Of a stretch of 41,620 nucleotides of DNA, positions 31,309 to 38,988 are shown in pieces (position 1 is the stretch's first letter; each line of letters opens with the position of its first letter). A program made the translations under genes and the position numbers. This stretch comes from Caballeronia sordidicola (GTDB lineage Bacteria > Pseudomonadota > Gammaproteobacteria > Burkholderiales > Burkholderiaceae): the NCBI RefSeq assembly GCF_002220365.1, contig NZ_MTHB01000276.1, positions 1 through 41,620 of the forward strand. Direction: 5' to 3'. Under the pieces are notes generated by a model. It was not told the DNA's origin, made no database searches, and saw nothing but the letters and a program-made list of their open reading frames with translations.

Positions 31309-32358
31309 TTAAAAAACACGTTTAAGGTCATAGTCGTTATTACGAAAACCCCGAATTTCAAGGATTTCAGATACGTGGCGCATCTCACCCGTGCGTTTGA
31401 AATGCACCACGTAGTTGAAGCAATCGGCGATGTTCTTGCGCATGTCTTCCAATTCCCAGCGTGAACCAGGCGGAATGCCGAGCATGGCAAGGCTCTCGAG
31501 ACGGCTAAGCGCCGTGCGAGCGTTGTTTGAGTGAATCGATGCGAGGCCACCATCGTGGCCGGTGTTCAGTGCCTGAAGCAGGTCGTACGCTTCGCCGCCG
31601 CGCACCTCGCCGACGATGATGCGATCGGGCCTGAAGCGAAGGCAAAGCGCGACGAGCAACTGAGTGGTGACGTTGGTATCGGCGTTCGACAGCAAGCGGA
31701 CGCGGTTGGGCACGCGCACCTGTAACTCCTGCGTGTCTTCGATGGTGATCACGCGTTGATCCGGTGGAATGGTCTCGATCATCGCGTTCAAAAACGTCGT
31801 TTTACCCGCCGACGTGCCGCCGGCGACCAGCACGTTTTTGCGGGATTGGACCAGCGAGACGAGCGCACGCATCAGCGCCTCATTCTCGATGCCCTCCTCA
31901 AACGCGACGGCCTCGGCGATCTCCGGGCGAGCGTTAGCGGCTGCGAATGCGCCCATCGCGACGTAGTCCGAGAGCGAGAGCTTCGATTGCCGGTGTTTGC
32001 GGATACTCAACGCGTGGCCATCGATTGCCGTGGGACTCATCACCGCCGCGATCCGGAGGTTTTTATGACCAGCGTTGATGATCCCTTTGTCGCTGCCGGC
32101 GCGCGCGGACTTCGCGACCGACGAGGCAAGGGAGTGAATTGCGGCTTCCAGATGCGCGGGGCGCAGATCGACGTTCACTCTGGACATGACCCCGCGATGC
32201 TCGACCCAGACATTGCCGAAATCGTTGATCATGATTTCCGCGAGATCAGGCGCGTCAAGTTGCTCCTTCAGCGGCGAAAGAGCTTCAAAAAACATCTTTA
32301 CTGCTTCCGTTTCGAGCGGACGAAGTTTCAGTAAAGCGTTGTCGGCAAAGTCGGACAT
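31309..32358 (-). CDS. trbB: TrbB/VirB11-family traffic ATPase
   Basis: A 349-residue hexameric ATPase of the secretion ATPase family. Walker A is GGTSAGKTTF at about residues 180-189, the Asp box is ITIEDTQEL at 205-212, Walker B is PDRIIVGEVRGGE at 244-256 and the His box is TGHDGGLASIHSN at 266-278. All key residues are present. It acts at the cytoplasmic face with TrbE in pilus assembly and substrate transfer. It is the first gene of an 11-gene operon that continues without real gaps to 21731. The shared 52-bp element lies 198 bp upstream of its ATG. Confidence 0.95.
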   Translation of the reverse strand: MSDFADNALLKLRPLETEAVKMFFEALSPLKEQLDAPDLAEIMINDFGNVWVEHRGVMSRVNVDLRPAHLEAAIHSLASSVAKSARAGSDKGIINAGHKNLRIAAVMSPTAIDGHALSIRKHRQSKLSLSDYVAMGAFAAANARPEIAEAVAFEEGIENEALMRALVSLVQSRKNVLVAGGTSAGKTTFLNAMIETIPPDQRVITIEDTQELQVRVPNRVRLLSNADTNVTTQLLVALCLRFRPDRIIVGEVRGGEAYDLLQALNTGHDGGLASIHSNNARTALSRLESLAMLGIPPGSRWELEDMRKNIADCFNYVVHFKRTGEMRHVSEILEIRGFRNNDYDLKRVF

Positions 32359-32555
32359 GCGTGCCTAAGAGGGCGATCTAACATGCGACTATTGTTGGCG
32401 CGAGGGCACGGCCGAAACGATTCAAAAGGGATGCAAAATGAGGCTGCTTTCGGGGATTGGCCCCGTCCCGTTTACAGTGAACCGAAGATTAGGTAGCGGG
32501 CGACAAACGGTATCCCGCAAAACGGTCAGATTTGACGGGCCCATCGATTGGGCTT

Positions 32556-32607
32556 TATCACGATAAGCTCCACTCCCGAGAAAGACCCCGAAAATCGCAT
32601 AGCTTTC
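32556..32607 (-). promoter_or_regulatory. Shared 52-bp upstream element, site B
   Basis: Gap-free counterpart of 21655-21706. Its dyad TTATC-AC-GATAA is slightly imperfect compared with the perfect palindrome at site A. It lies 198 bp upstream of the trbB start. Confidence 0.65.
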
Positions 32608-32669
32608 CGGGCGTATAGGGATGTTTTATCAACTAGATCACCAGGACTTAGCTCGTCCGGGTAGATGTA

Positions 32670-32686
32670 ATTTCATCTTGTGAAAT
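32670..32686. repeat. Inverted repeat, possible operator
   Basis: ATTTCA and TGAAAT are separated by TCTTG, and outer GTCCG and CGGAC extend the symmetry. It lies between the terminator of the VWA operon and the shared element, in the likely promoter zone of the trb operon. No T-tract follows it. Confidence 0.45.
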
Positions 32687-32700
32687 CGGACCCGTAAACG

Positions 32701-32729
32701 ACAAAACCCGGCAAGAGGCCGGGTTTTGT
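32701..32729. terminator. Strong bidirectional terminator
   Basis: Two perfect 12-base arms (ACAAAACCCGGC and its complement) around AAGAG, with A-rich and T-rich ends that allow termination in both directions. It separates the VWA operon from the trb operon. Confidence 0.9.
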
Positions 32730-32743
32730 GTCTTAACGATGTG

Positions 32744-32760
32744 CCCCGCACCTTGCGGGG
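32744..32760 (-). terminator. Hairpin directly after the VWA gene
   Basis: Arms CCCCGCA and TGCGGGG around three bases lie immediately after the stop codon of the VWA gene. It probably works with the next hairpin at 32701 to end the operon. Confidence 0.6.
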
Positions 32761-32761
32761 T

Positions 32762-33994
32762 CTAACAAATTACCTCCATGGTTTCTCCAAAAGGCGCTTT
32801 CTTCGCGCGCGTTAGCGGCGTAGTCGACGCCCACAGCACGGGGAAATACGGAACAGAAGCCGGAAATCGCCCGTGCATGTCTGTCAGATAGACTAGAAAC
32901 GCCGGGTTGATTCCCTCTGCCAGTATTTTTTCGAACGGCGCGACGAACGCCGTTCCGCCTCCACCACGCACAGGCAAAATTTCCGGCGAGTCACCTCGTT
33001 CAAAAATCTGCACCTGAGTGACGCGCGTGTCGCAGTCCATCACGATCAAGCGCGCCGGTTGAAGCGAATAGAACGTCGACAGGATCTCCGCATTGAACTG
33101 TGCCTGCGTCTCGGCGGTTACCGAGCCACTGGAGTCCCGCACGAACACCGCGTCTGCGATCGCCGGCATATGCAACGAGGGCAGGTAAAACCCCAGATGC
33201 AGATAACGACGATTGGGCATGGAGAAGCTGTAGTCGCTCGGGCTTGCCTGCTGGGCAAACCGTTGCAGCACCGCCCGCCAATCGACCACCGGCCGGACAG
33301 CCTCGCCCACCATTGCCTGAAGCGACCCAGGAAGCTTGCCGTGCATCTGCGCCGCTTTCGCAGCCTGAATGACGGCGACTTTCCATTCCGCTTCTTTCGT
33401 TGGCTTGTCTTCGCCTTGATATGGACGAACCTCACCGCACGGATTGGGCACCGGAGTCGACTGTTCGGCCGGGCCTGATGATTGACCCTGACCGTCGTTC
33501 TGATCAGGCTCACCCGGTTGCTTATCGGGTCCCCGAGCGGGTTGCTTCCCCGGCTGCATCTCTGGTTGCTTTCCAGGTCTCTTCGCCTTTTGTCGCGCCT
33601 CTTCGGTCAGCCGCCCGTAAATCTCTTCGGCCGACTTTCCTGTAAAGCGAACATCCAACAAAGCGCCCTTGGGTAGGAGCAAACCAGCATCGAGCACCAG
33701 CGGGTTGACCGCGTAGTCACACGCCTCATTCCAGCGCTTTGGATCCCGCGCGCCCATCCGCCAGCAGTGGCCATTGGCCACGTGGAGAACATCGTGCGCG
33801 ATCACCCCCCTCACTTCGAGGTCGTTAAGGCTGGCTAGGTACTCCGGGTTGTAGCCCAGAGATTCCCCATCCACCCACAACGTCTCGCAGGAAGGATCCT
33901 CGACAACTTTCAGGCGAAGCGCCAGTGCTCCGAAAAACGGTTGCGAGAGCACCAACGCCGTGCGTTGCTTCGAAATGCGAGGATCGATACTCAT
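32762..33994 (-). CDS. VWA/DUF2201-type metallopeptidase-like protein
   Basis: About 410 residues. The N-terminal domain has RGVIAHDVLHVANGHCWRMG (residues about 62-81), matching the HExxH-like helix of the DUF2201 putative metallopeptidase domain but with Asp in place of the catalytic Glu. A low-complexity linker rich in Lys, Pro, Gln and Gly (GKQPEMQPGKQPARGPDKQP) follows. The C-terminal VWA-like domain has a complete MIDAS motif: VFVRDSSGSV (DxSxS), GGGGTAFVAPF and YLTDMHGR. Such proteins pair with MoxR ATPases, as encoded three genes upstream. The ATG at 33994 overlaps the preceding stop (ATGA), so I prefer it to an ATG at 34006. Confidence 0.85.
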   Translation of the reverse strand: MSIDPRISKQRTALVLSQPFFGALALRLKVVEDPSCETLWVDGESLGYNPEYLASLNDLEVRGVIAHDVLHVANGHCWRMGARDPKRWNEACDYAVNPLVLDAGLLLPKGALLDVRFTGKSAEEIYGRLTEEARQKAKRPGKQPEMQPGKQPARGPDKQPGEPDQNDGQGQSSGPAEQSTPVPNPCGEVRPYQGEDKPTKEAEWKVAVIQAAKAAQMHGKLPGSLQAMVGEAVRPVVDWRAVLQRFAQQASPSDYSFSMPNRRYLHLGFYLPSLHMPAIADAVFVRDSSGSVTAETQAQFNAEILSTFYSLQPARLIVMDCDTRVTQVQIFERGDSPEILPVRGGGGTAFVAPFEKILAEGINPAFLVYLTDMHGRFPASVPYFPVLWASTTPLTRAKKAPFGETMEVIC

Positions 33995-34278
33995 GCCCAA
34001 TCCCACGTGACATTGACGAATTTAAAGTACTCATCAATCGACTGCTCGACAGTCACGAAGAACGGACCGGGCCAGCTTCTGATCCATTCCGGCGCGCTGG
34101 GCAACGACGCGAGATCGTCGGAGGAGTCGTCGTAGTCCCTTATTTTGCGCGCGGCAACCTCCCCTAATTCACGCAGGAAGTCCGTAACGTCGAACGAACC
34201 CTCACCAAGCGGCTCAACATCGACCCGCTTGCGCTCGACCCACGTCTGCGGATGAAACGTTGCGATGATGCGTTGCAT
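33991..34278 (-). CDS. Unknown 95-residue protein of the MoxR-VWA operon
   Basis: A soluble acidic protein that begins MQRIIATFHPQTWVERKRVD and ends FKFVNVTWDWA. It has an Asp/Ser-rich middle (DYDDSSDDLASLP) and several tryptophans. I recognise no family. AAGGAGAAA lies 5 bp upstream of the ATG. Its stop overlaps the VWA gene start, and it lies 13 bp after the DUF3150-like gene, so it is part of the same transcript. A role as adaptor of the VWA protein is possible from position only. Confidence 0.75.
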   Translation of the reverse strand: MQRIIATFHPQTWVERKRVDVEPLGEGSFDVTDFLRELGEVAARKIRDYDDSSDDLASLPSAPEWIRSWPGPFFVTVEQSIDEYFKFVNVTWDWA

Positions 34279-34291
34279 GGCGTTTCTCCTT

Positions 34292-35209
34292 TTAGGCCAC
34301 GAGGCGCAGTTGCATGGCCGATGAGTCCTCGACCTCCGGAATCGGCGACGACGGCGACATGCCCATGAAAGCGGCCATCAACCCTTCGATCTCGTGTGCC
34401 TTGGTGGCCACCTGAGAACGCAAGACCGACGATTCCTTGAGATCCGCTCCCGTGTGCACAGCTAGATGCGTCTTGGCCTGCTCGAGGATGTGCGTGAGCT
34501 TCGGATCGTTCGAGAAATTGAGCTTGGGCAAGAGAGCGCACAACTCGCGAACGTTGTTGGCCACGTCCAGCCGTACATTGCCGCTTGCGTACAGCCGCGA
34601 GGCCATCTGCGAGACCGCCTCGTACAAACGGCCAACCAGATCATCATTCGCGCTCGAGATCGAGGCGAGAACGTGCTGATCCAGTTCGGTTTTAAGCGTA
34701 GTCAAAACGTCGTCGGGTAACTCAACACCAAACTGGCTGGCATCGGGAAACGGCAGAACGGCCATCTTGACGCCGAACTTCGTGGACAGTTCAGCAAGGG
34801 TCGGATAATCCGCCTCATTGAAAAGTCCATTCAGTTCGATTCGCGCGCGCTCTTTCAGGTCCAGGTAGTCGGTCTGGAAAACGGATACCGCCAAGTCGAA
34901 TTCGTCTTTCAACGAACGCATTTTCTCGGCGAACTCCATATAGACCATCGTCGGCAAAAGCCGGACGCCCAACTGGTCGTATTTCAACGTGTGATCGTAG
35001 AAATACGATCTGATGCGGCTTGCCAGCGTCAGGACTTCGGCGAAGCTCGGCGCGTACTCCGGCAACAAGCGCTTGTTAAATCGGCCAATGCCCTTGGCCT
35101 GATGCGACTTCTCGACTTCCTCTGTGACCTTGCCGTCGTAGCGACGGGCGACCCAAGTGGAAATCGTAACCGAGCACAGCATGACTTTCGATTGGATAGA
35201 CGAGTTCAT
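34292..35209 (-). CDS. DUF3150-like protein
   Basis: A 305-residue mostly helical protein. The start (SKVMLCSVTISTWVARRYDG) and the following KVTEEVEKSHQAKGIGRFNK resemble the DUF3150 family, which is known from phages and plasmids next to MoxR ATPases and VWA proteins. The assignment is from memory and gene context. No enzymatic motif is visible; long helices (LVGRLYEAVSQMASRLYASG) suggest a structural or adaptor role. GGAG lies 6 bp before the ATG. A terminator-like hairpin lies about 70 bp upstream of the start, between this gene and moxR. Function within the cassette is unknown. Confidence 0.65.
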   Translation of the reverse strand: MNSSIQSKVMLCSVTISTWVARRYDGKVTEEVEKSHQAKGIGRFNKRLLPEYAPSFAEVLTLASRIRSYFYDHTLKYDQLGVRLLPTMVYMEFAEKMRSLKDEFDLAVSVFQTDYLDLKERARIELNGLFNEADYPTLAELSTKFGVKMAVLPFPDASQFGVELPDDVLTTLKTELDQHVLASISSANDDLVGRLYEAVSQMASRLYASGNVRLDVANNVRELCALLPKLNFSNDPKLTHILEQAKTHLAVHTGADLKESSVLRSQVATKAHEIEGLMAAFMGMSPSSPIPEVEDSSAMQLRLVA

Positions 35210-35276
35210 GGAAAACTCCAGAAAGATGGATTGAAAAAGAGAGAAAGGGATTGGATGAAGCGGGAAACGGACAACG

Positions 35277-35318
35277 AAAAATGAGGCGGGCGCGCCATTG
35301 CGACGCGCCGTGCCTCAT
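35277..35318 (-). terminator. Terminator-like hairpin in the leader of the DUF3150-like gene
   Basis: Arms ATGAGGC and GCCTCAT, extended by an imperfect GC-rich stem, are followed on the minus strand by TTTTCGTT. It lies between the moxR stop and the DUF3150-like gene start. Confidence 0.75.
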
Positions 35319-35345
35319 GGGAAAGGGTTGAAACCGGAAGAAGGC

Positions 35346-36377
35346 CTATTCGCCTCGGATGATTTTCCCGAGCGGACCGCCCTGCGCGTTGATGAACGCG
35401 TAGGAATTGGCAATCGTCGGCGTACGGCGTAAAGCGTCACGAACCAGAAGCGCCGCAAACTCGCTCAAGTCCCCGGCGATCATGCGATCCACATAGACCA
35501 TCAGTCGATCGAAGTTCGCCTCCGTTGCGTGCGCGGCGAGCGACGCGCTGATTGCATATAGCGCCGCCAGATTCTCCGGAATAGCCACCGTGTCCGGATT
35601 CAATAGAATCGCGTCAGGGGACGGTAACTCGCGGAAAATTTGCAGGAAACTGACCAACTCGGTCCCTGCCCCGTCGCCGACCGACCCTGCGAACGATATG
35701 TGTTCGAGGGATTTCGGCACCACGTCCATCGTCTTCGCGACGAAGCCCCAACTGCGAGGGCTCGGCGTGTTCTCGATGTCCCGGGTGGTTTTCTGAACCG
35801 ACAGCAGATCGGGACGGAACCGTAGAAATGCGATGAGCGCCGGCGGGATGCCCGCCTTAACCGCCCACGTTGTCCAATCAGCAATCGTCGGCGTGAGCTC
35901 GACGACCGTCGCAAACCGGGATATCACCGGATCAAGAATCCCGGTCACACCCGCGTTGTCGGTACGGCGATTGGTCGCCGCCAGGAAGGTGACGTTGGAC
36001 GGCAAGACGTGCTCACCGATGCGTCGGGCGAGCAGAAGCTGCATCTTGGCCGCCTGAACCGCTGGGGAGGCTTGCCCGAGATCATCGAGGAACCAGATGA
36101 GCGGCCGTCTTGCGGACAAAGCGCGCTCCAGGTCGCCGAACGGCAGAAACTTGGCCGTCAGCCCGTCCGGAGACGGAGACGGAAACGGCAAGCCTTTTGA
36201 ATCAGTCGGATCTTCAACAACCGGATGGCTGATGAGCAGTTCGTGGTCAGTGGCTTGCGCGACCTGTTCGACGATGTCGCTTTTGCCGATACCAGGGCGT
36301 CCAGTGATCAACACCGGAAGGCGCTTCGGTACATACAGTGAGAGCAGCTCGAACAGTTGCGAGGACGTGACTTGCAT
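35346..36377 (-). CDS. MoxR-type AAA+ ATPase
   Basis: A 343-residue AAA+ ATPase. Walker A is GRPGIGKSD at residues 26-34, Walker B is PLIWFLDDLGQ at 92-102 with the Asp-Asp pair, and sensor 1 is FLAATNRRTDN with Asn136. LDPVISRF is the arginine-finger region of MoxR proteins. MoxR ATPases act as chaperones that insert cofactors or remodel complexes, usually with a VWA partner; here the VWA gene lies three genes downstream. AGGAAA lies 6 bp before the ATG. A terminator-like hairpin is located just upstream of this ribosome binding site. The gene appears intact. Confidence 0.88.
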   Translation of the reverse strand: MQVTSSQLFELLSLYVPKRLPVLITGRPGIGKSDIVEQVAQATDHELLISHPVVEDPTDSKGLPFPSPSPDGLTAKFLPFGDLERALSARRPLIWFLDDLGQASPAVQAAKMQLLLARRIGEHVLPSNVTFLAATNRRTDNAGVTGILDPVISRFATVVELTPTIADWTTWAVKAGIPPALIAFLRFRPDLLSVQKTTRDIENTPSPRSWGFVAKTMDVVPKSLEHISFAGSVGDGAGTELVSFLQIFRELPSPDAILLNPDTVAIPENLAALYAISASLAAHATEANFDRLMVYVDRMIAGDLSEFAALLVRDALRRTPTIANSYAFINAQGGPLGKIIRGE

Positions 36378-36390
36378 GATGGGTTTCCTG

Positions 36391-36442
36391 AAAAGAAAAA
36401 CCCCACAAAGCCAACGCCCAAAGGGACATGGTCCCTGTGGGG
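36391..36442 (-). terminator. Terminator-like hairpin in the moxR leader
   Basis: Arms CCCCACA (36401-36407) and TGTGGGG (36436-36442), with an inner GGGAC/GTCCC hairpin, precede the minus-strand T-tract TTTTTCTTTT. The T-tract ends about 13 bp before the moxR start codon. Confidence 0.75.
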
Positions 36443-36594
36443 TAGATGAAACCGGCCAACGGGTTAGCGTGGCTCGGAAGGTCGATGCGTCGAGGACGCG
36501 GTTGATGGATGAAGTTTATGCACGCTGCGCGACGCAAACCATGCGAAACGTCGTCTTTTCATACCGGCTTTCGACGACGCCGATATCGAAGGGC

Positions 36595-36625
36595 AGAAAA
36601 AAACCCGACGCTAAGCGCCGGGTTT
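36595..36625 (-). terminator. Terminator after the 512-residue protein gene
   Basis: AAACCCG-a-CGC pairs with GCG-c-CGGGTTT around TAA, followed on the minus strand by a run of T. It starts 4 bp after the stop codon of the gene at 36630. The 150 bp between this and the moxR leader hairpin may hold a promoter, but I cannot place one. Confidence 0.9.
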
Positions 36626-36629
36626 GGGG

Positions 36630-38168
36630 TCAAGAGGATTGCGTCGCTTGTTCGGCCCGTTGGCCTTGCTGCGAAAGAAGATACTGCGCATACGCGAGCG
36701 TGCCGTCATTCACGCGAAGCGTCCTTGATTCGACGCTGTCATCATTCCCTGCAACGAGGCTATAGCGCTGACTTGCTCCATATCGATAGCTCGCGATCTT
36801 GCTAAATCCGCTCGCGATCGATTGCTCGACATGTTGTACGCCCGTAATCACCATATTGCCGTAACGGTATCGCGCAGACTCGGCCCGCGCTTTCGCACGT
36901 TCGGTGTCACGGGTAACCGTTTCGGCCTCGCGACTTGCGGCCGCACGTTGCTCCCATTCCAGTTGCTGAACATCGTCCAAACCTGCGAGGGCGAAAATCG
37001 CTCGCCGGCGCGCCTTGGCTGATACCCCCGTGAGTTTCACTCCATAAAACTCGCGGACTGCCTTTTTCGTCCACCGGTTCGCATCGTCAGGACGATCCAG
37101 GACATCAACCAACAGGTGCATATCAGCATTCTTTATGGCGAGCGCCATGCGATTGGCGAACTCGAACGTCGTGCGGCCGTGATCCAGCGCCGCAAGATGT
37201 CGATGTAGGTCGTACTCACGCTGGCTGATCTCGCGCGCTGCACGCCTCTCGTCCAAGCGTTCCAGCGTCGAAGCTTTCCGCTCGTCGGCCATGACACGCC
37301 GCAGAACCGTCGCAAACGGCGACACAGGTGCGCCAATATCGACGGCTTCGAAGTAGGTCTCCGGTAGCGCACGCGCTTCCAGCAGGCCGTGACGACAGAA
37401 CAGATCGTCGACCTCCACATAGGTCGGCTCGTTAGGCAGCAACCTCGCGACCATCGCCAGTACTGCCGCATTTGCTGACGATATCGACTGCCGGGAATGC
37501 GTCATCACGCTGATGAGCACTCTAAGCTTTGAGACCGGCATGACGCCGCGCAATTCCGGCACGGTAACCAGTGATCTCGCCCACCGAATGTCATTGCCAA
37601 ACGGCTCCGCGAGCGCGGCATAGTCTGCAAGCACCGCCTCTGGAATCGGAGCGCCAGCAGCGAGCGCATAGGCGAGATGCACCTCGTGCCGCCCGTTGAG
37701 CTGCCCCGATCCATGTGACACGGCAGGTCCACCAGCGCCGAATCCAAAACGGGCACGCGCTTCTGACTCGCAGAGCTGGAACAGGCTGGCCGACCCGTTG
37801 TTGGCAAATGAAATGACCTGATCGGAGGTGAACAGGTACAACGGGCGTGTCGACAACTCGAATGCAAAGAACAGCAATTGCCAGTGCGCGCGACGAATCT
37901 GCCACGGATCAAGCCGCTTGCCGTGCGGCCGAAAATATGCGCCATCGATCTCGTCAAGCATGGCCAGGAACAGATCGGGCATCGAGCCGGACATGCGCAC
38001 CGTAAGTTTGCCGTCGAATTTCGTGACGCACATCGGATGGCCGGCATGACTCAGACTGACGTCGGCCGATTCGATGGACCGGAAGTGAGCGTTGTTCTGA
38101 AAGAGCTCGAGGACCTCGAGCAACGTTGCAACGGAGCGGGAAAAATTGACGGTCGAAAGGTGGAACAT
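36630..38168 (-). CDS. Unknown 512-residue protein
   Basis: I recognise no family. It is soluble with no signal peptide. The N-terminal part (MFHLSTVNFSRSVATLLEVL) leads into a mixed region with FDGKLTVRMSGSMPDLFLAM and AHWQLLFFAFELSTRPLYLF. The middle (residues about 290-330) is highly charged and helical (ERLDERRAAREISQREYDLH). The C-terminal third contains another charged helix (REAETVTRDTERAKARAESA) that may be a coiled coil. The composition suggests a structural or scaffold protein. GAGGCAATC directly before the ATG is the ribosome binding site, preceded by a T-tract and hairpin. It is the gene upstream of moxR, but separated by a good terminator. Confidence 0.75.
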   Translation of the reverse strand: MFHLSTVNFSRSVATLLEVLELFQNNAHFRSIESADVSLSHAGHPMCVTKFDGKLTVRMSGSMPDLFLAMLDEIDGAYFRPHGKRLDPWQIRRAHWQLLFFAFELSTRPLYLFTSDQVISFANNGSASLFQLCESEARARFGFGAGGPAVSHGSGQLNGRHEVHLAYALAAGAPIPEAVLADYAALAEPFGNDIRWARSLVTVPELRGVMPVSKLRVLISVMTHSRQSISSANAAVLAMVARLLPNEPTYVEVDDLFCRHGLLEARALPETYFEAVDIGAPVSPFATVLRRVMADERKASTLERLDERRAAREISQREYDLHRHLAALDHGRTTFEFANRMALAIKNADMHLLVDVLDRPDDANRWTKKAVREFYGVKLTGVSAKARRRAIFALAGLDDVQQLEWEQRAAASREAETVTRDTERAKARAESARYRYGNMVITGVQHVEQSIASGFSKIASYRYGASQRYSLVAGNDDSVESRTLRVNDGTLAYAQYLLSQQGQRAEQATQSS

Positions 38169-38179
38169 GATTGCCTCAC

Positions 38180-38219
38180 AAAAAAAGCGGGCAATCGTCC
38201 CTGGTCGGGTCGATGCCCG
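38180..38219 (-). terminator. Terminator-like hairpin in the leader of the 512-residue gene
   Basis: CGGGCA and TGCCCG arms (38188-38193 and 38214-38219) are followed on the minus strand by seven T residues, which end 12 bp before the start codon. An upstream CCCTG/CAGGG pairing would exclude this hairpin. Confidence 0.75.
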
Positions 38220-38269
38220 TCAGGGTGAAGCGCCAGATGGCGCGAAGAAAAATGAAGCTGCGAAAGGAT

Positions 38270-38734
38270 TTAAGCGACGTCGAGCTTATGCGCGATGAGG
38301 CGCGCTAACTCCCATGCCTGATTGCGATTGAAAACCTTCGCGCGAAGCAGCGGCATCACTGCATAGCGGCGTTCAAGATCATCGGATGCGGGCCGCGTAA
38401 TCCAATCCACATGGACAATCCAGCCCTCCGAATTGCCGATACATACCGAAACCGAGACTCGGTCGAACACAACACGTGACGGCCACATCCGGCTGCGACG
38501 CGCACCGTATGCTTGTTCGTCGGCGTGATCGCGGGTGTTAGCCAGCGTGAGCCATTCCGGCTCCATCTCGCTGCGGTAAAGAAATGCCCACAGTGATCCG
38601 TAGACTTCACCCACCGTCTTCCCGTCTGTGTCGATTCTTGCCTTTGGATCCGTTGCGAGCGCTTCAGCGCTGGCCGCAACCGCCCGCGCGGCAAGATCTT
38701 TTTGCGCAAGAACGATCTGTCCAATTTGCATCAT
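38270..38734 (-). CDS. Unknown 154-residue protein
   Basis: A soluble protein that starts MMQIGQIVLAQKDLAARAVA and continues with GKTVGEVYGSLWAFLYRSEM and a beta-rich half (VVFDRVSVSVCIGNSEGWIV). It ends with the helix QAWELARLIAHKLDVA. I recognise no family. AAGGAG is 6 bp before the first of two ATGs (38734 and 38731). A tight hairpin with T-tract immediately precedes this site. It is part of the row of minus-strand genes that each carry such a leader. Confidence 0.75.
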   Translation of the reverse strand: MMQIGQIVLAQKDLAARAVAASAEALATDPKARIDTDGKTVGEVYGSLWAFLYRSEMEPEWLTLANTRDHADEQAYGARRSRMWPSRVVFDRVSVSVCIGNSEGWIVHVDWITRPASDDLERRYAVMPLLRAKVFNRNQAWELARLIAHKLDVA

Positions 38735-38751
38735 GATTTGCTCCTTAAACG

Positions 38752-38771
38752 AAAAAACGCGCCGAAGCGCG
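38752..38771 (-). terminator. Terminator-like hairpin in the leader of the 154-residue gene
   Basis: CGCGC and GCGCG arms around CGAA (read CTTCGG-like on the minus strand) are followed by six T residues. The T-tract lies about 17 bp from the start codon. Confidence 0.8.
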
Positions 38772-38807
38772 CCAGTTGCGTTCTACCCGCCGGTAAGCGA
38801 GCAGACG

Positions 38808-38838
38808 AAAAAAAAGCTGCACCCGGTTAGGGTGCAGC
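38808..38838 (-). terminator. Terminator between the 35- and 154-residue genes
   Basis: Nine-base arms GCTGCACCC and GGGTGCAGC around five bases, followed on the minus strand by eight T residues. It is a classical intrinsic terminator, ending the small gene cluster at 38880-39842. Confidence 0.92.
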
Positions 38839-38879
38839 CTGGTTCTGTTGCACGGCTTACGCCACGCTATCTGTCTAAA

Positions 38880-38987
38880 TCAATGCCAATCGCGTTCGCG
38901 ATCGCGCTTCTGACCTTTGAGGCCCGTCCACATGAAAAATCCTGCGATGGACACGCCCAGTACAAAAGTGAAAATAGTCGCACCCAC
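38880..38987 (-). CDS. Small membrane protein (35 residues)
   Basis: A GTG start at 38987 is preceded by AAAGGAG at 6 bp, the best ribosome binding site in this stretch. The peptide MGATIFTFVLGVSIAGFFMW forms one membrane helix, and the rest (TGLKGQKRDRERDWH) is a positively charged tail, probably cytoplasmic. The ribosome binding site lies inside the last codons of the preceding membrane protein gene, so the two are co-translated. A terminator follows about 40 bp after the stop. No family was recognised; small single-helix proteins of this kind often bind a larger membrane protein. Confidence 0.7.
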   Translation of the reverse strand: MGATIFTFVLGVSIAGFFMWTGLKGQKRDRERDWH

Positions 38988-38988
38988 G

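Larger units (their letters stand above)
32359..32700. promoter_or_regulatory. Control region upstream of the trb operon
   Basis: About 340 bp without a gene. It contains the shared 52-bp element (32556-32607) and an inverted repeat at 32670-32686. The promoter of the trb operon must lie here, because the region is bounded on the right by a strong two-sided terminator. I could not place -35 and -10 boxes with confidence. Confidence 0.55.
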
